Of a DNA stretch of 64,000 nt, positions 17,010-24,773 are shown one piece after another; position 1 is the stretch's first letter, and each line of letters begins with the position of its first letter. The notes beneath the pieces are model-generated. The model did no database searches and was not told the DNA's origin. It saw only the letters and a program-made list of their open reading frames with translations. The position numbers and the translations under genes were made by a program. This DNA comes from Moryella indoligenes (lineage in GTDB: Bacteria > Bacillota > Clostridia > Lachnospirales > Lachnospiraceae). The DNA lies in NCBI RefSeq assembly GCF_030812885.1, contig NZ_JAUSTO010000002.1:124001-188000 (forward strand), read 5' to 3'.

Positions 17010-18026
17010 TTAGCCCGTAGTCTTGCCAATGTCAGCGGCATTCGCCACATAAACAGAACGGCTGTAGGTCGGCTTCTCAAAGGTAGTAGAAATACCAGTG
17101 AACTTGCCGTGATACCATTCGGGACCATGGTCAAGACCAATCTGACCGAAAAGCTGATACTTCTCACCCGCACCCGTCTTAGCAAGCGGCTCCAGGAAGA
17201 AGTTACCCTTACCCGGAACAGGCTGATAAACAGGAGCCAGAACATCAAGGTTCAGAAGCATTGCCGTACCCGCAGACAGGCACTCACCCAGATACAGGTA
17301 AACAACACCGATAGGGGTTACCACACTGGAAAGAGCAATACCGTTAATCTCGCGGGCAGCAGGAACCACAGTCAGACCATTCTGAACAGCGTCAGCGTTG
17401 ACCTGGAACAGAGTCACAGCGTCACACCACAGCACCAGACCGTCAGTCGGAGCATTCGCACCGTAAATCTTCTTCACCATGTCGGCAATGTCCCACAGAC
17501 CCAGGGGCTTCTTAGCCATTGCCATGGTGTTAGAGGTGATAGCATTCACCAGACCACGGGTCTTGTTTACCGCAGAGTCAGAAGTAGCCTTGTTGTACTC
17601 ACCGTTGATAAAGGTGTACTCAATATCACGGTTGACCTTCTGAATCTTAGCGGCAACCTGGAAGTCCAGTTCGCTCATCGGGTTTGCCTGCTGCTCTGCG
17701 ACATTGATACCGCTCAGTGTACCCATGTTACTCTGCTTACCGTAAGAAATACCAACAGACTCCTGGAAAATCTGAGTGACGTTCGTTTTCTGAGAACGGG
17801 TCACAACATCAGCGTCCGGGGCAGTCAGAGAAGCACTCTCACTGATTGCAGGCTGAGATCCGCTACCATTAGAGGTGTACTCCTGTCCAGTAACGAACTC
17901 TACATGATTCGTGGTTTTCGCCTTACTACCGATAATGGAAGAAAGCGGGGTACGCACGTTACCCTTGTTAAACAGCATTCCGGAATAGTTCAGAACGCCT
18001 AAACTGGTTGCAAACGTATCTGCCAT
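17010..18026 (-). CDS. Major capsid protein
   Basis: 338 residues. It lies just after the scaffold gene and just before the adaptor gene. KAKTTNHVEFVTGQEYTSNGSGSQPAI, QESVGISYGKQSNMG and DGLVLWCDAVTLFQVNADAV fit an HK97-fold shell protein of the group with a separate scaffold (N-terminal strand, spine helix, A-domain). No protease is encoded nearby, consistent with scaffold ejection instead of delta-domain cleavage. RBS CGGAGGTAAAAGACA. Confidence 0.88.
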   Translation of the reverse strand: MADTFATSLGVLNYSGMLFNKGNVRTPLSSIIGSKAKTTNHVEFVTGQEYTSNGSGSQPAISESASLTAPDADVVTRSQKTNVTQIFQESVGISYGKQSNMGTLSGINVAEQQANPMSELDFQVAAKIQKVNRDIEYTFINGEYNKATSDSAVNKTRGLVNAITSNTMAMAKKPLGLWDIADMVKKIYGANAPTDGLVLWCDAVTLFQVNADAVQNGLTVVPAAREINGIALSSVVTPIGVVYLYLGECLSAGTAMLLNLDVLAPVYQPVPGKGNFFLEPLAKTGAGEKYQLFGQIGLDHGPEWYHGKFTGISTTFEKPTYSRSVYVANAADIGKTTG

Positions 18027-18045
18027 TGTCTTTTACCTCCGATTT

Positions 18046-18636
18046 TTACTCTTTCATCTGATTCGCTTCATCCTGCGCTTTCAGACGTGTATAGTAGGCA
18101 ACTGCGGTCAAATCGCCGCTTGCCTGCGCTTCTTCGATTTTCTTAGCGTAATCCATGCCGCCCGTCCCATCAGAACCCGCAGCAGGTCTGGGAGTTTTCT
18201 TCATCTGTTCAGCACGAATTGCCTTTTCACGGGACTCATTGAACGTAACCTGGTTCTTCATAACCGTGTCCATATCGCCGTCAACCATTGCGATAGCAGT
18301 ACTGTCAGCAAGTTTCTCATCGTAGCCCATAGCTACCAGTTTGGTCTTTTTGTCTGCCAGAGCGATAGAACGCTTCAAATCGGTATTCTCCTGGGTCAGC
18401 TTGTCCATGGTTGCTTTCTGTTCAGCGGCAGCGGCTTCATCAGCAGTCTGCTTACCTCTTAACTGCTTTTTGTAATCAGCAGCTTCGGAATTGGCTTTAG
18501 AAAGCTGTGCTTTCAGACGATTGATTTCAGCGTCATTATTCTGACCTGCACCCGCAGCCTGTAAAGCAGTAGAAATCTCTTCCTCAGTCATACCTTCCTT
18601 GTAGGAATCCCCAAGCAAATCACTTAAATAACTCAT
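18046..18636 (-). CDS. Capsid scaffolding protein (DUF4355-like)
   Basis: 196 residues, highly charged and helical, with coiled coil at 40-110 (INRLKAQLSKANSEAADYKKQL) and a C-terminal basic helix. This is the pattern of phage scaffolds, which template capsid assembly and then leave. The gene is directly upstream of the capsid gene. RBS AAGGAGGACTTTATA. Confidence 0.88.
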   Translation of the reverse strand: MSYLSDLLGDSYKEGMTEEEISTALQAAGAGQNNDAEINRLKAQLSKANSEAADYKKQLRGKQTADEAAAAEQKATMDKLTQENTDLKRSIALADKKTKLVAMGYDEKLADSTAIAMVDGDMDTVMKNQVTFNESREKAIRAEQMKKTPRPAAGSDGTGGMDYAKKIEEAQASGDLTAVAYYTRLKAQDEANQMKE

Positions 18637-18650
18637 TATAAAGTCCTCCT

Positions 18651-18730
18651 TGCGTTTTAAGGTGTTCCCTCACCGTGTTCTTCTGTTTTATCCTCTTGTC
18701 TGAGTGTGCGTTTTAAGGTGTTCCCTCACC
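18651..18730 (-). repeat. Two identical 24-bp direct repeats upstream of the scaffold gene
   Basis: Copies at 18651-18674 and 18707-18730 read (- strand) GGTGAGGGAACACC followed by TTAAAACGCA. Each can form a short GGTG/CACC hairpin. They fill the 105-base gap between the minor head protein and scaffold genes; one abuts the scaffold RBS. They may be RNA processing or translational control sites. Confidence 0.55.
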
Positions 18731-18741
18731 ATACAAGCAGG

Positions 18742-19338
18742 TCAATCCTGCGAAGTATCAGTTTCAAGTTTCAATACACAGCGGCAGTTCACATTATTCT
18801 CTGCCTTAGTGAACTCACCAGGTCTGGAAGCATGGTCACCATCAAAGGTATAAAACTCTTCGTCCAGAGCCACACTTACACCTTCCAGGTATTTGTGAGT
18901 ATCCCGAACGGCTTCATCCCGGACAGTTACCCATTTCTTTGAGACTCCCAGTCCTCTTGTAGACTGAAACTCATAGGCTCCATCCTCTTCCGCTGCATTG
19001 AATACCCGGTGATATTCGGATTCGACTAACGTCTGTAAGCCCGACAAATCCCCGGCTATCACATGGTCAGCGATTCTATCCTCAAAGGTTTTACCGTCTA
19101 TCACCTCATAAATAGCTTCCTCCATGGAATCCACGTCTACGGTCAAATCGTAGGCAAGCATATCTGCCGTGGCTGTAATGCCCTGCTGATAAGCCCGAAT
19201 GAGGAGTGATAAAATGTCATCCGCAATCTGAGCAACCTTTGAGGTCATATCCTTCCCGGAAGCGGAGTAATAACTGGTGGAAGTCAGAATGTTAAGTTCA
19301 TCAAACGCAGCAATATAAGCTAAAAATGTATTATTCAT
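18742..19338 (-). CDS. Minor head protein (Mu gpF-like head morphogenesis)
   Basis: 198 residues. The C-terminal third (GLGVSKKWVTVRDEAVRDTHKYLEGVSVALDEEF...FTKAENNVNCRCVLKLE) carries the conserved gpF pattern K-x-W-x(4)-D-x-R-x-x-H and the final N-C-R-C. The N-terminus is shorter than usual for the family. The ATG at 19338 has no Shine-Dalgarno; a strong hairpin with T tract stands immediately upstream, so expression may depend on upstream translation. Confidence 0.78.
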   Translation of the reverse strand: MNNTFLAYIAAFDELNILTSTSYYSASGKDMTSKVAQIADDILSLLIRAYQQGITATADMLAYDLTVDVDSMEEAIYEVIDGKTFEDRIADHVIAGDLSGLQTLVESEYHRVFNAAEEDGAYEFQSTRGLGVSKKWVTVRDEAVRDTHKYLEGVSVALDEEFYTFDGDHASRPGEFTKAENNVNCRCVLKLETDTSQD

Positions 19339-19345
19339 AGGCAAA

Positions 19346-19381
19346 ATAAAAAGGGACTATGAGTTCGTCACTCACAGTCCC
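19346..19381 (-). terminator. Terminator-like hairpin inside the late operon (upstream of gpF-like gene)
   Basis: GGGACTGTGAGT and ACTCATAGTCCC arms around GACGA, followed by TTTTTATTTT on the - strand. It shares the upstream phrase GTCCAATGGGACTGT with the hairpin at 22729-22759. Confidence 0.7.
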
Positions 19382-19411
19382 ATTGGACTCACCAGAACCT
19401 CTGCCCTGGTG

Positions 19412-19549
19412 TTACTCTTTCATTCTCATCTTGCGTTTGATTTCAACAATCGTAACCTTGCCCTGCTCAATCAGCACTTCCACTCTGCTGCCGTGCTTGA
19501 GCAGCGTTTCCACCTGCTGCACCATTTCCTTTGTCAGTATTGGAGTCAT
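19412..19549 (-). CDS. Small conserved phage protein overlapping the portal 3' end
   Basis: 45 residues (MTPILTKEMVQQVETLLKHG, ending KRKMRMKE). Two in-frame ATGs exist; the second (19549) has better spacing from AAGGAGG. The pattern, a helix then a V-E-(V/L)-L-(I/V)-E-x-G-K-V-T-(I/V)-V-E-I-K-R-K beta hairpin, recurs as a small protein after portal genes in Clostridial phages. It overlaps the portal gene by 83 bases in another frame. Function unknown. Confidence 0.7.
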   Translation of the reverse strand: MTPILTKEMVQQVETLLKHGSRVEVLIEQGKVTIVEIKRKMRMKE

Positions 19550-20942
19550 CGGTTTCATCCTCCTTTTCCGTATTCTGCTTTTCAAGCAACTCCTGTGCTT
19601 TCTTCTCCTGTTCCTCTGCATATTCCGCACTTAATGTGTATGCCAGGTCAGAATCAACAAACAATCCGCAATGCTCAAAAGCAAGCCGTGGATGAATCTT
19701 ACTGTTCTTCAACATAAGGTCAAGCACCTGCGCTTTTTGCAGAATGTTTTCGTAATTTCTTCGGGTAAAGCGAATTTCAATATTGCAAACCTTCAAGTCC
19801 ATACCTTTCAGAGTTTTGCAGATATTCAGAATCAGTTTAAGGAAAATCCTCTCACTCTTCTTGAACATCAATTCGCTGTCCTTTGCTCTCGCTTCCGCAG
19901 CAGACCAACCATCTCTCATAATAACCGCAGACCCGGTATCACTGGTAGACGTACCGCCGTTGCGGTTCGGCATACCACAGATAGTTAATACCGTCTGGTA
20001 CATATGGTCAATCAGAGTTTGCGTTTCGCCCTGGTTCAGAGTACTGGTCAGATAAGATACTTCGGCTTTCAACTGAGGGTCAATATCCCGGAACTTAATA
20101 GCCCCGTCCTCTCTCAGCTTCTCATAATCGTCAGACGAAATATCTACGTTATGGAAAAGCATGAGTGCCTGGATGAACTGTTCAACACCATCCTGGCGGT
20201 TACTGTCCGTAAGGTTAATAGCGTCCAGAAGAGGAATAACCAACTCAAACGCACCGATACGGGCAATGTTCAGAGGATATTCAATAATTGGAATATCACC
20301 CAGAATGTGCGGCTCTGCCTTGATGATATGAGATTCTACAATCTCAAAATACTCATGGTCAGAGTAGCAACTATAGTGAACTATGCCGTTGTCATCCACC
20401 ACATACTTGACACCCAGAAGCGGCTTGTTTCCAAGACCGTTGTTGTACACCACAAAGGCGTTTCGTGGGTCAAGCGTATAAATTTCAAACGGGGAGTCAT
20501 CATCCTCACCTACGTCCTCATCTGGAAGAACCATTCTGAAAGACGTACCGCAGATATGGAACCAGTCAGCAAGTTCCTTATCTTTTGCAGGCTTCTCTTC
20601 GGCAAACACAAATTCGTTAAGCTGATTGATTGCGTCAGATAAGTTATCACCGTTACCACGGGAAACATACTGTAGAGGTTCGCCCATCAAGTAGCCAGAC
20701 TTGAAGGACACAATCTCATTCGCCCGGTTCTCTACGATTTTATTACAAATCTCTGGACGAACCTGTTTCTCACGGTTGAGAATCGGCTGTAATCCTCTGT
20801 AGTAGTACCACAGATATTGAATTTCACTGCGATTCTCCCAGTGATAAGGAAGTGCCTTATTGAGAATCGCAACCACGTTCTCAACGGTCACTTCGGTTTC
20901 ATCAGACTTTATCATGCGTCTACCGTATAAACCGAAAGACAC
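19467..20942 (-). CDS. Portal protein (SPP1 gp6-like)
   Basis: 491 residues from the GTG at 20942 (GGAGGT 7 bases upstream). The patterns W-x-N-R-S-E-I-x-Y-L-W-Y-Y-Y-R-G, N-K-I-V-E-N-R-A-N-E-I-V-S-F-K-S-G-Y-L-M-G-E-P and F-H-N-V-D-I-S match SPP1-type portals. The C-terminal tail is acidic and Gln/Gly rich. The dodecamer forms the DNA gate at one capsid vertex. It follows TerL after a 100-base gap with its own promoter. Confidence 0.92.
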   Translation of the reverse strand: MSFGLYGRRMIKSDETEVTVENVVAILNKALPYHWENRSEIQYLWYYYRGLQPILNREKQVRPEICNKIVENRANEIVSFKSGYLMGEPLQYVSRGNGDNLSDAINQLNEFVFAEEKPAKDKELADWFHICGTSFRMVLPDEDVGEDDDSPFEIYTLDPRNAFVVYNNGLGNKPLLGVKYVVDDNGIVHYSCYSDHEYFEIVESHIIKAEPHILGDIPIIEYPLNIARIGAFELVIPLLDAINLTDSNRQDGVEQFIQALMLFHNVDISSDDYEKLREDGAIKFRDIDPQLKAEVSYLTSTLNQGETQTLIDHMYQTVLTICGMPNRNGGTSTSDTGSAVIMRDGWSAAEARAKDSELMFKKSERIFLKLILNICKTLKGMDLKVCNIEIRFTRRNYENILQKAQVLDLMLKNSKIHPRLAFEHCGLFVDSDLAYTLSAEYAEEQEKKAQELLEKQNTEKEDETDDSNTDKGNGAAGGNAAQARQQSGSAD

Positions 20943-20976
20943 GCAAGCCACCTCCAATCCTAATATTTCTATTGTA

Positions 20977-21005
20977 ATTATAGTACTCTCCAATTGTTAT
21001 TTCAA
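20977..21005 (-). promoter_or_regulatory. Promoter upstream of the portal gene
   Basis: TTGAAA, 17 bases, TATAAT on the - strand; the start would fall about 25-30 bases before the portal GTG. The inverted TCTCCAA/TTGGAGA pair around it could form a weak hairpin after terL. Confidence 0.7.
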
Positions 21006-21044
21006 GAGGTTTCTTGATAATAGGTTTGGAGAGTTTCACATAAA

Positions 21045-22712
21045 TTAACACGGTCTTTTGAACACCTCAACCTTCGCTCCTACCAGTCCACGCAGTTCAT
21101 TCTCAAGCAGAGAAAGAGAGTCTGGTGCGTCATCGTGCGGCACTTTACCAGACCGGGTGTAGGTTGTAACCTGCTTCATAAACATGGCATACTGACTGTT
21201 CCGTGCATAGAGTGACGGGTCTTTGAAGTAAAAGTGCTTGATTATATTATCAGAAGCAAACTCAATACGGGTCTGCTTATTACTAATAGTCCTCTTCGTT
21301 CGAATATTACAGACATACTTTCGGTCGATCAAAATCTGCTGTACATCCCTGGCAAAATATGTACCTGCATTATTCGACTCAAAGGTTCCTGCCACCACAA
21401 GATTGTCCATCAGAGCCTTTGCACACTCTGGCTTCGTAACCTCTGGCGGGGAGTCATCGAACACTACATCCACTATGTAGACCTCATCTCCGTACACCGC
21501 AGCAATCGGCATAGAACAATAGTCAGCACCCTTGTCCGCAGTATCGCAGACGGCAATAATACTGTCTGGCTCACGGTCTACAGGGAGTTCAAAGTATCGG
21601 TTCAAGGACGCTTCCGGGAAAAGAATGCCCTTCGCTTCAAACGGCTGCTGCTGAAACTCAGACTCAAACTGCTCTGCCGAAAGCATTTCTCTCTGGTCAC
21701 GGAAATACTGCGTGGTGAAAACCTTCCTACCCTCACGAATGTATTCAAAGTTACTCTCATCCGTTACAGGGTCAAGAGCCGGGGTTTCAATAATCTTGCA
21801 CCGCTTACCCTGCTTCTGCATTTCCTCCTGCAAATGACCGATAGGGTCATACAGTGAATATCGTGTACCGCAGATAACGATAGGCGTACCCTCAATGGCA
21901 CGTCCTATAATATCACCAGAAATGACCTCCCACTTATCATCAAGCCGCTGTCTATTTTTCGCTTCTTCACGTCCTTCAACGCAGTCATCCAGGTAGAGAA
22001 GGTTAGTTGCTTCCGAAAGACCTACCTGCCGTGCGTCAATAGAACGGCACATGACCGTAGGGAATCGGGACTTATGCAGAAGGTTGATGACTTTCGTATC
22101 GGCATTGGTCTGTACCAGTTTGCTCTCCGGGAAAATATCATAAAAATGATAATCGTTCGGCTGCTGAATGTACTCAAGACAACCTTTATAGAAAGACTGA
22201 ACAAGATCATCACCTGTACCCTCCATCAGCGTAGAGCGGTCTGGGAACTTTCCAGAAAGCATATTCGTAAAGTTAATACCAAGCTGAGACTTGCCACATC
22301 GTTTCGGCATGGAGATGGACAAGAAGTCCAGTTTTCCCTCAAGAACTTCCTGGTATCCTTCCACATACCGTCTAAGGTAATGACGGCGAGGAAGATAGAA
22401 CTTCTTGTCAAGCGGCTTACCGTACTCTACCGCCTGTAAGTATGCGTCAAAATAGTGGGGCGCACAAAACAGCAAGGAACGAAACAGCAGATTGTCAAAT
22501 TCCTCTGCCGTCTTGAAATCTCTGGTATCTACTGCCAGTTTCAGTCCTGCTCTGATTTCCTCCTGCAAAGCCTGGTTCCATTCGTGAGCCAGTCGGAACT
22601 CTGTCCCCTCATAATCACGGCACAGCGCGAACTTATCATCATAGGCTGCAACATCAAGCGGACTCTTTAGGATAGCCCGGTCAATGCTACTTTTCATCTT
22701 ACTATAATCCAT
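21045..22712 (-). CDS. Terminase large subunit
   Basis: 555 residues from ATG 22712 (GGAGG, 5-base spacing). The ATPase has a Walker A variant SMPKRCGKS (about residues 134-142), Walker B LLYLDDCV and the motor pattern GTRYSLYDPIGHLQEEM. The nuclease half has VCDTADKGADYC (first catalytic Asp), VDVVFDDSPPE and HDDAPDSLSLLENEL (late Asp pair). It packages phage DNA through the portal encoded next. Confidence 0.93.
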   Translation of the reverse strand: MDYSKMKSSIDRAILKSPLDVAAYDDKFALCRDYEGTEFRLAHEWNQALQEEIRAGLKLAVDTRDFKTAEEFDNLLFRSLLFCAPHYFDAYLQAVEYGKPLDKKFYLPRRHYLRRYVEGYQEVLEGKLDFLSISMPKRCGKSQLGINFTNMLSGKFPDRSTLMEGTGDDLVQSFYKGCLEYIQQPNDYHFYDIFPESKLVQTNADTKVINLLHKSRFPTVMCRSIDARQVGLSEATNLLYLDDCVEGREEAKNRQRLDDKWEVISGDIIGRAIEGTPIVICGTRYSLYDPIGHLQEEMQKQGKRCKIIETPALDPVTDESNFEYIREGRKVFTTQYFRDQREMLSAEQFESEFQQQPFEAKGILFPEASLNRYFELPVDREPDSIIAVCDTADKGADYCSMPIAAVYGDEVYIVDVVFDDSPPEVTKPECAKALMDNLVVAGTFESNNAGTYFARDVQQILIDRKYVCNIRTKRTISNKQTRIEFASDNIIKHFYFKDPSLYARNSQYAMFMKQVTTYTRSGKVPHDDAPDSLSLLENELRGLVGAKVEVFKRPC

Positions 22713-22728
22713 ACATACCTCCGTAAAC

Positions 22729-22759
22729 AAAAAATGGAACCGTCAATTAAGACAGTCCC
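22729..22759 (-). terminator. Terminator-like hairpin upstream of terL
   Basis: GGGACTGTC and GACGGTTCC around TTAATT, followed by ATTTTTTG on the - strand. Preceded by GTCCAATGGGACTGT, the same phrase as at 19346-19381. Confidence 0.65.
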
Positions 22760-22778
22760 ATTGGACAAAAACCGCAAC

Positions 22779-22931
22779 TTACTTGCAGTTATATATTAAC
22801 TTAAAAGGCAGGCTCAAGCACCATACCACAGGTCTGATTACAATGTTCCAGGTGACCCATGCACAAAGCCAGAAAAAGGATTTAATGCACCACCACAGGA
22901 ACCACAGACAGCAGAACAAAATATAGAACAT
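22779..22931 (-). CDS. Small hydrophobic protein, Trp/Cys rich
   Basis: 50 residues, MFYILFCCLWFLWWCIKSFFW then a second hydrophobic stretch and ending LIYNCK. RBS AAAGGATGG precedes the ATG by 6-7 bases. With so many Trp, Cys and Phe it is likely a membrane peptide. It starts 27 bases downstream of symmetric site A and ends just before the hairpin ahead of terL. No family recognised; possible role in superinfection or lysis is speculation. Confidence 0.5.
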   Translation of the reverse strand: MFYILFCCLWFLWWCIKSFFWLCAWVTWNIVIRPVVWCLSLPFKLIYNCK

Positions 22932-22957
22932 GGTTTCACCATCCTTTCTCTTAGCGT

Positions 22958-23044
22958 GGTAGGGTAAATCAGAAAATCTGTATAAGTTTTCTTAGTAGAG
23001 TCTTTACTATAAAAACTTAGTGAAAAACTCGATTTTACCCTACC
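22958..23044. promoter_or_regulatory. 87-bp symmetric site A
   Basis: Outer arms GGTAGGGTAAAT / TTTTACCCTACC (12 bp each) and inner arms TAAGTTTT / AAAACTTA (8 bp) with equal 13-base spacings. Site B (26566-26652) has the same order and total length. It overlaps the last codons of the XRE gene and lies directly upstream of the 50-residue ORF leading to terL. Likely binding site for a multimeric regulator, or a replication or recombination site. Confidence 0.7.
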
Positions 23045-23286
23045 ATGTCTGTCTGACCAACCTCATATCCACCTTCGGGGGTAGGCGTTTCATCGGGAAC
23101 AACCACGATTTTATATCCCATAACGCTCAACATATTACCCAGTTTTGCGACTGTAGTGTTATCGCTCTTCTTTGGATTCAGTCTATCCCAGAGAGCCGCC
23201 TGCGTAATTCCAAGGGTCTTTGCCATCTCAGCATTCGTTATATCATGCTCTACCATCAGAGTCTTAATCAGTTCTTTTGAAGTCAT
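23035..23286 (-). CDS. XRE-family HTH regulator of the divergent cassette
   Basis: 83 residues: residues 5-60 form a lambda-repressor-like HTH (LIKTLMVEHDITNAEMAKTL, then TQAALWDRL, LGNMLSVMGYKI). The short acidic tail may mediate dimerisation. It is transcribed divergently from the + strand cassette starting at 23624. Both promoters are overlapped by copies of TATCTTGA, so it probably represses itself and the cassette. Its stop codon lies inside symmetric site A. Confidence 0.85.
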   Translation of the reverse strand: MTSKELIKTLMVEHDITNAEMAKTLGITQAALWDRLNPKKSDNTTVAKLGNMLSVMGYKIVVVPDETPTPEGGYEVGQTDMVG

Positions 23287-23309
23287 ACGTTTTCCTCCTG
23301 TTCAAGATA

Positions 23310-23338
23310 AGGATAGCATTAAAGTTTTATCTTGTCAA
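23310..23338 (-). promoter_or_regulatory. Promoter of the XRE gene with TATCTTG operator copies
   Basis: TTGACA, 17 bases, TATCCT on the - strand. The region 23300-23346 holds three copies of TCAAGATA/TATCTTG(A/T), overlapping the -35 and -10 boxes. Confidence 0.75.
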
Positions 23339-23367
23339 GTTATATCTTGATTCTTTTTTATTTTTGC

Positions 23368-23480
23368 GGGATTTTCCAGGCTCACCCACCCAGGCTGCCT
23401 GGGGTCTGTATCCCCCGCCGGGGGTCTGTCCCTGGGATGATCTGGACAGCCTGCACCACAGGCAGAACGGCGGGACGTGG
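23368..23480. repeat. GC-rich noncoding block with hairpins
   Basis: Contains CCCCCGCCGGGGG, several CCAGGCTG/CCTGG arms and GCCTGCACCACAGGC. Fragments of it (GGGGGTCTG and CCTGCACCACAG) recur at 24075-24113 and a GGTCTGTCCCTG-like block at 25695-25780. Placed between the two divergent promoters. Function unknown; no convincing ORF. Confidence 0.45.
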
Positions 23481-23512
23481 TGAAAAAGTTTAAAAGCTTT
23501 TCAAGAAATATC

Positions 23513-23541
23513 TTGACAATAAAGATATATCTTGATATACT
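23513..23541 (+). promoter_or_regulatory. Promoter of the + strand cassette with TATCTTGA operators
   Basis: TTGACA, 17 bases, TATACT. Copies of ATATCTTGA overlap the -35 and spacer, and TCAAGATAAAACTTGA follows the -10. The same motif overlaps the XRE promoter, indicating common control. Confidence 0.8.
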
Positions 23542-23623
23542 TGCATCAAGATAAAACTTGATAAACAAGTTTGAAATCACAGCCGCCCGCCAGGGCAGCA
23601 CCAACAAATTGGAGGTTAATATT

Positions 23624-24016
23624 ATGTATGATTATTTAGAGCATGTGATCGCAGACGTTAAGGACTATGTAGAAGAAGAAATTGACTTGACAGAATGGGC
23701 AGGTAACCGGGACGGATTAGAAGAAGAATTAAACGATGATCTTTGGACGTGCGACAGCGTCACGGGCAACGCTTCCGGGTCTTACTATTATAACGCCTGG
23801 AAAGCTGAGGAAGCATTAGCGCACAATTGGGATTTATTAGCGGAAGCCCTGGAAGAGTTCGGACAGGACGGAACGGACGTATTAAGAGAAGGCGCGGAAG
23901 CTATGGACGTAACAATTAGATGTTATCTGTTAGGGCAGGCTGTAGCCGCTGTACTTGATGACCTGGAAGAAGATGGAGCGTTTGAAGAAGAGGAAGAAGA
24001 GGAAGAAGAGAACTAA
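23624..24016 (+). CDS. Acidic protein of the FtsK cassette, unknown
   Basis: 130 residues from ATG 23624 (GGAGG, 8-base spacing). Very acidic, helical (MYDYLEHVIADVKDYVEEE, then DLWTCDSVTGNASGSYYYNAWKAEEALAHNW) and ending in a run of ten or more Glu. The central Ser/Tyr/Asn stretch between helices suggests a folded domain. It is the first gene after the regulated promoter. The Glu tail could mimic DNA or bind a basic partner; that is conjecture. Similar short acidic proteins occur in Clostridial plasmids and phages, but I cannot name a family. Confidence 0.75.
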   Translation: MYDYLEHVIADVKDYVEEEIDLTEWAGNRDGLEEELNDDLWTCDSVTGNASGSYYYNAWKAEEALAHNWDLLAEALEEFGQDGTDVLREGAEAMDVTIRCYLLGQAVAAVLDDLEEDGAFEEEEEEEEEN

Positions 24017-24130
24017 TAAACACGTTGCGCCGTGTATAAATAGCCAGTTAAGGCGCAAGCGTCCCGGCACTTTGCCGGGGGTCTGGAAAGTGTAGGCTTT
24101 CAAACCTGCACCACAGAAAAAGAACCGATA
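24017..24130. repeat. Intergenic hairpin with shared GGGGGTCTG / CCTGCACCACAG elements
   Basis: After the acidic gene, CCCGGCACTTTGCCGGG forms a hairpin, followed by GGTCTGG and AACCTGCACCACAG, phrases also present at 23400-23460. It may be a terminator-attenuator or conserved RNA motif. Confidence 0.4.
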
Positions 24131-24165
24131 AATAGCAAAATGCACAAAGGAGGGTGCAAGCTGGG

Positions 24166-24432
24166 ATGAAATACGATAATTGCAAAATGACGGACAACGA
24201 AAACACTGTATATAATTATTTTAATACGGTTATTGTCAACGGGTGGACGTGGCAACGTCTAACCCCGGAAGAGCGGGAACGCTTCAAAACTTGCGTTGAT
24301 TTTAGCAGAATTAAAGGAAACGCAAGGCAGCGGGTCGAAGTGCTTAATATGCTTTATAGTGCATTCTTGCACGGTATAGGCTACAAGCCTATAGGGTGGA
24401 GAGAATCAGACCCCGAAGCCCCAAATTTTTAA
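24166..24432 (+). CDS. Small protein of the FtsK cassette, unknown
   Basis: 88 residues from ATG 24166 (AAAGGAGG 11 bases upstream; the GTG at 24154 is too close to it). Residues 10-80 are helical with VYNYFNTVIVNGWTWQRLTPEERERF and RQRVEVLNMLYSAFLHGIGY. No enzyme motif. Conserved Trp and basic/acid pattern suggest a small DNA- or protein-binding adaptor. Codon use and AT content differ from flanking - strand genes. Confidence 0.65.
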   Translation: MKYDNCKMTDNENTVYNYFNTVIVNGWTWQRLTPEERERFKTCVDFSRIKGNARQRVEVLNMLYSAFLHGIGYKPIGWRESDPEAPNF

Positions 24433-24453
24433 CAGAAAGAAGGTTATAAAGCT

Positions 24454-24723
24454 ATGACTAAATTAGATCGCTTGTTTTTACGTCTTGAAAAAGACGGCTT
24501 TACCGTCAAAAAAAGTGAGCTTTGCAATATTGATTGTACAGGGCTCAACGCCCCGGTTTTAATTATTGATACCAATTATGAAGGGCTGTACCCGCCTAAA
24601 TCGGTATTCGATAAACTGGGAATGATCAGGCATATTTGTAAAAACCGTTTTTCAGTGCAGGCACGCGGCTATTATACAGCCGTATTTATTCGCGAATGGT
24701 TACCCGATGAAAAGCACTTATAA
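24454..24723 (+). CDS. Small protein of the FtsK cassette, unknown
   Basis: 89 residues, MTKLDRLFLRLEKDGFTVKKS, with a predicted alpha-beta fold (VLIIDTNYEGLYP, YYTAVFIREWLP). RBS AGAAGG upstream. Lies between the 88-residue gene and the FtsK-like gene in one transcript. The ending and the I-D-T-N-Y phrase are not motifs I recognise. Function not assigned. Confidence 0.65.
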   Translation: MTKLDRLFLRLEKDGFTVKKSELCNIDCTGLNAPVLIIDTNYEGLYPPKSVFDKLGMIRHICKNRFSVQARGYYTAVFIREWLPDEKHL

Positions 24724-24728
24724 AACAG

Positions 24729-24754
24729 CCCCGCCGCCGTGCGGGGTATTCTTA
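24729..24754 (+). terminator. Hairpin with short T-rich tail before the FtsK-like gene
   Basis: CCCCGC and GCGGGG arms followed by TATTCTT. It precedes the RBS AAGGAGGCG of the next gene, so it may act as a partial terminator or translational control hairpin. Confidence 0.45.
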
Positions 24755-24773
24755 TATAAGGAGGCGTAAAACA

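Noticed and set aside
23368..23480. CRISPR-like repeat array
   Set aside because: The GC-rich repeats are not regularly spaced and have no cas genes.
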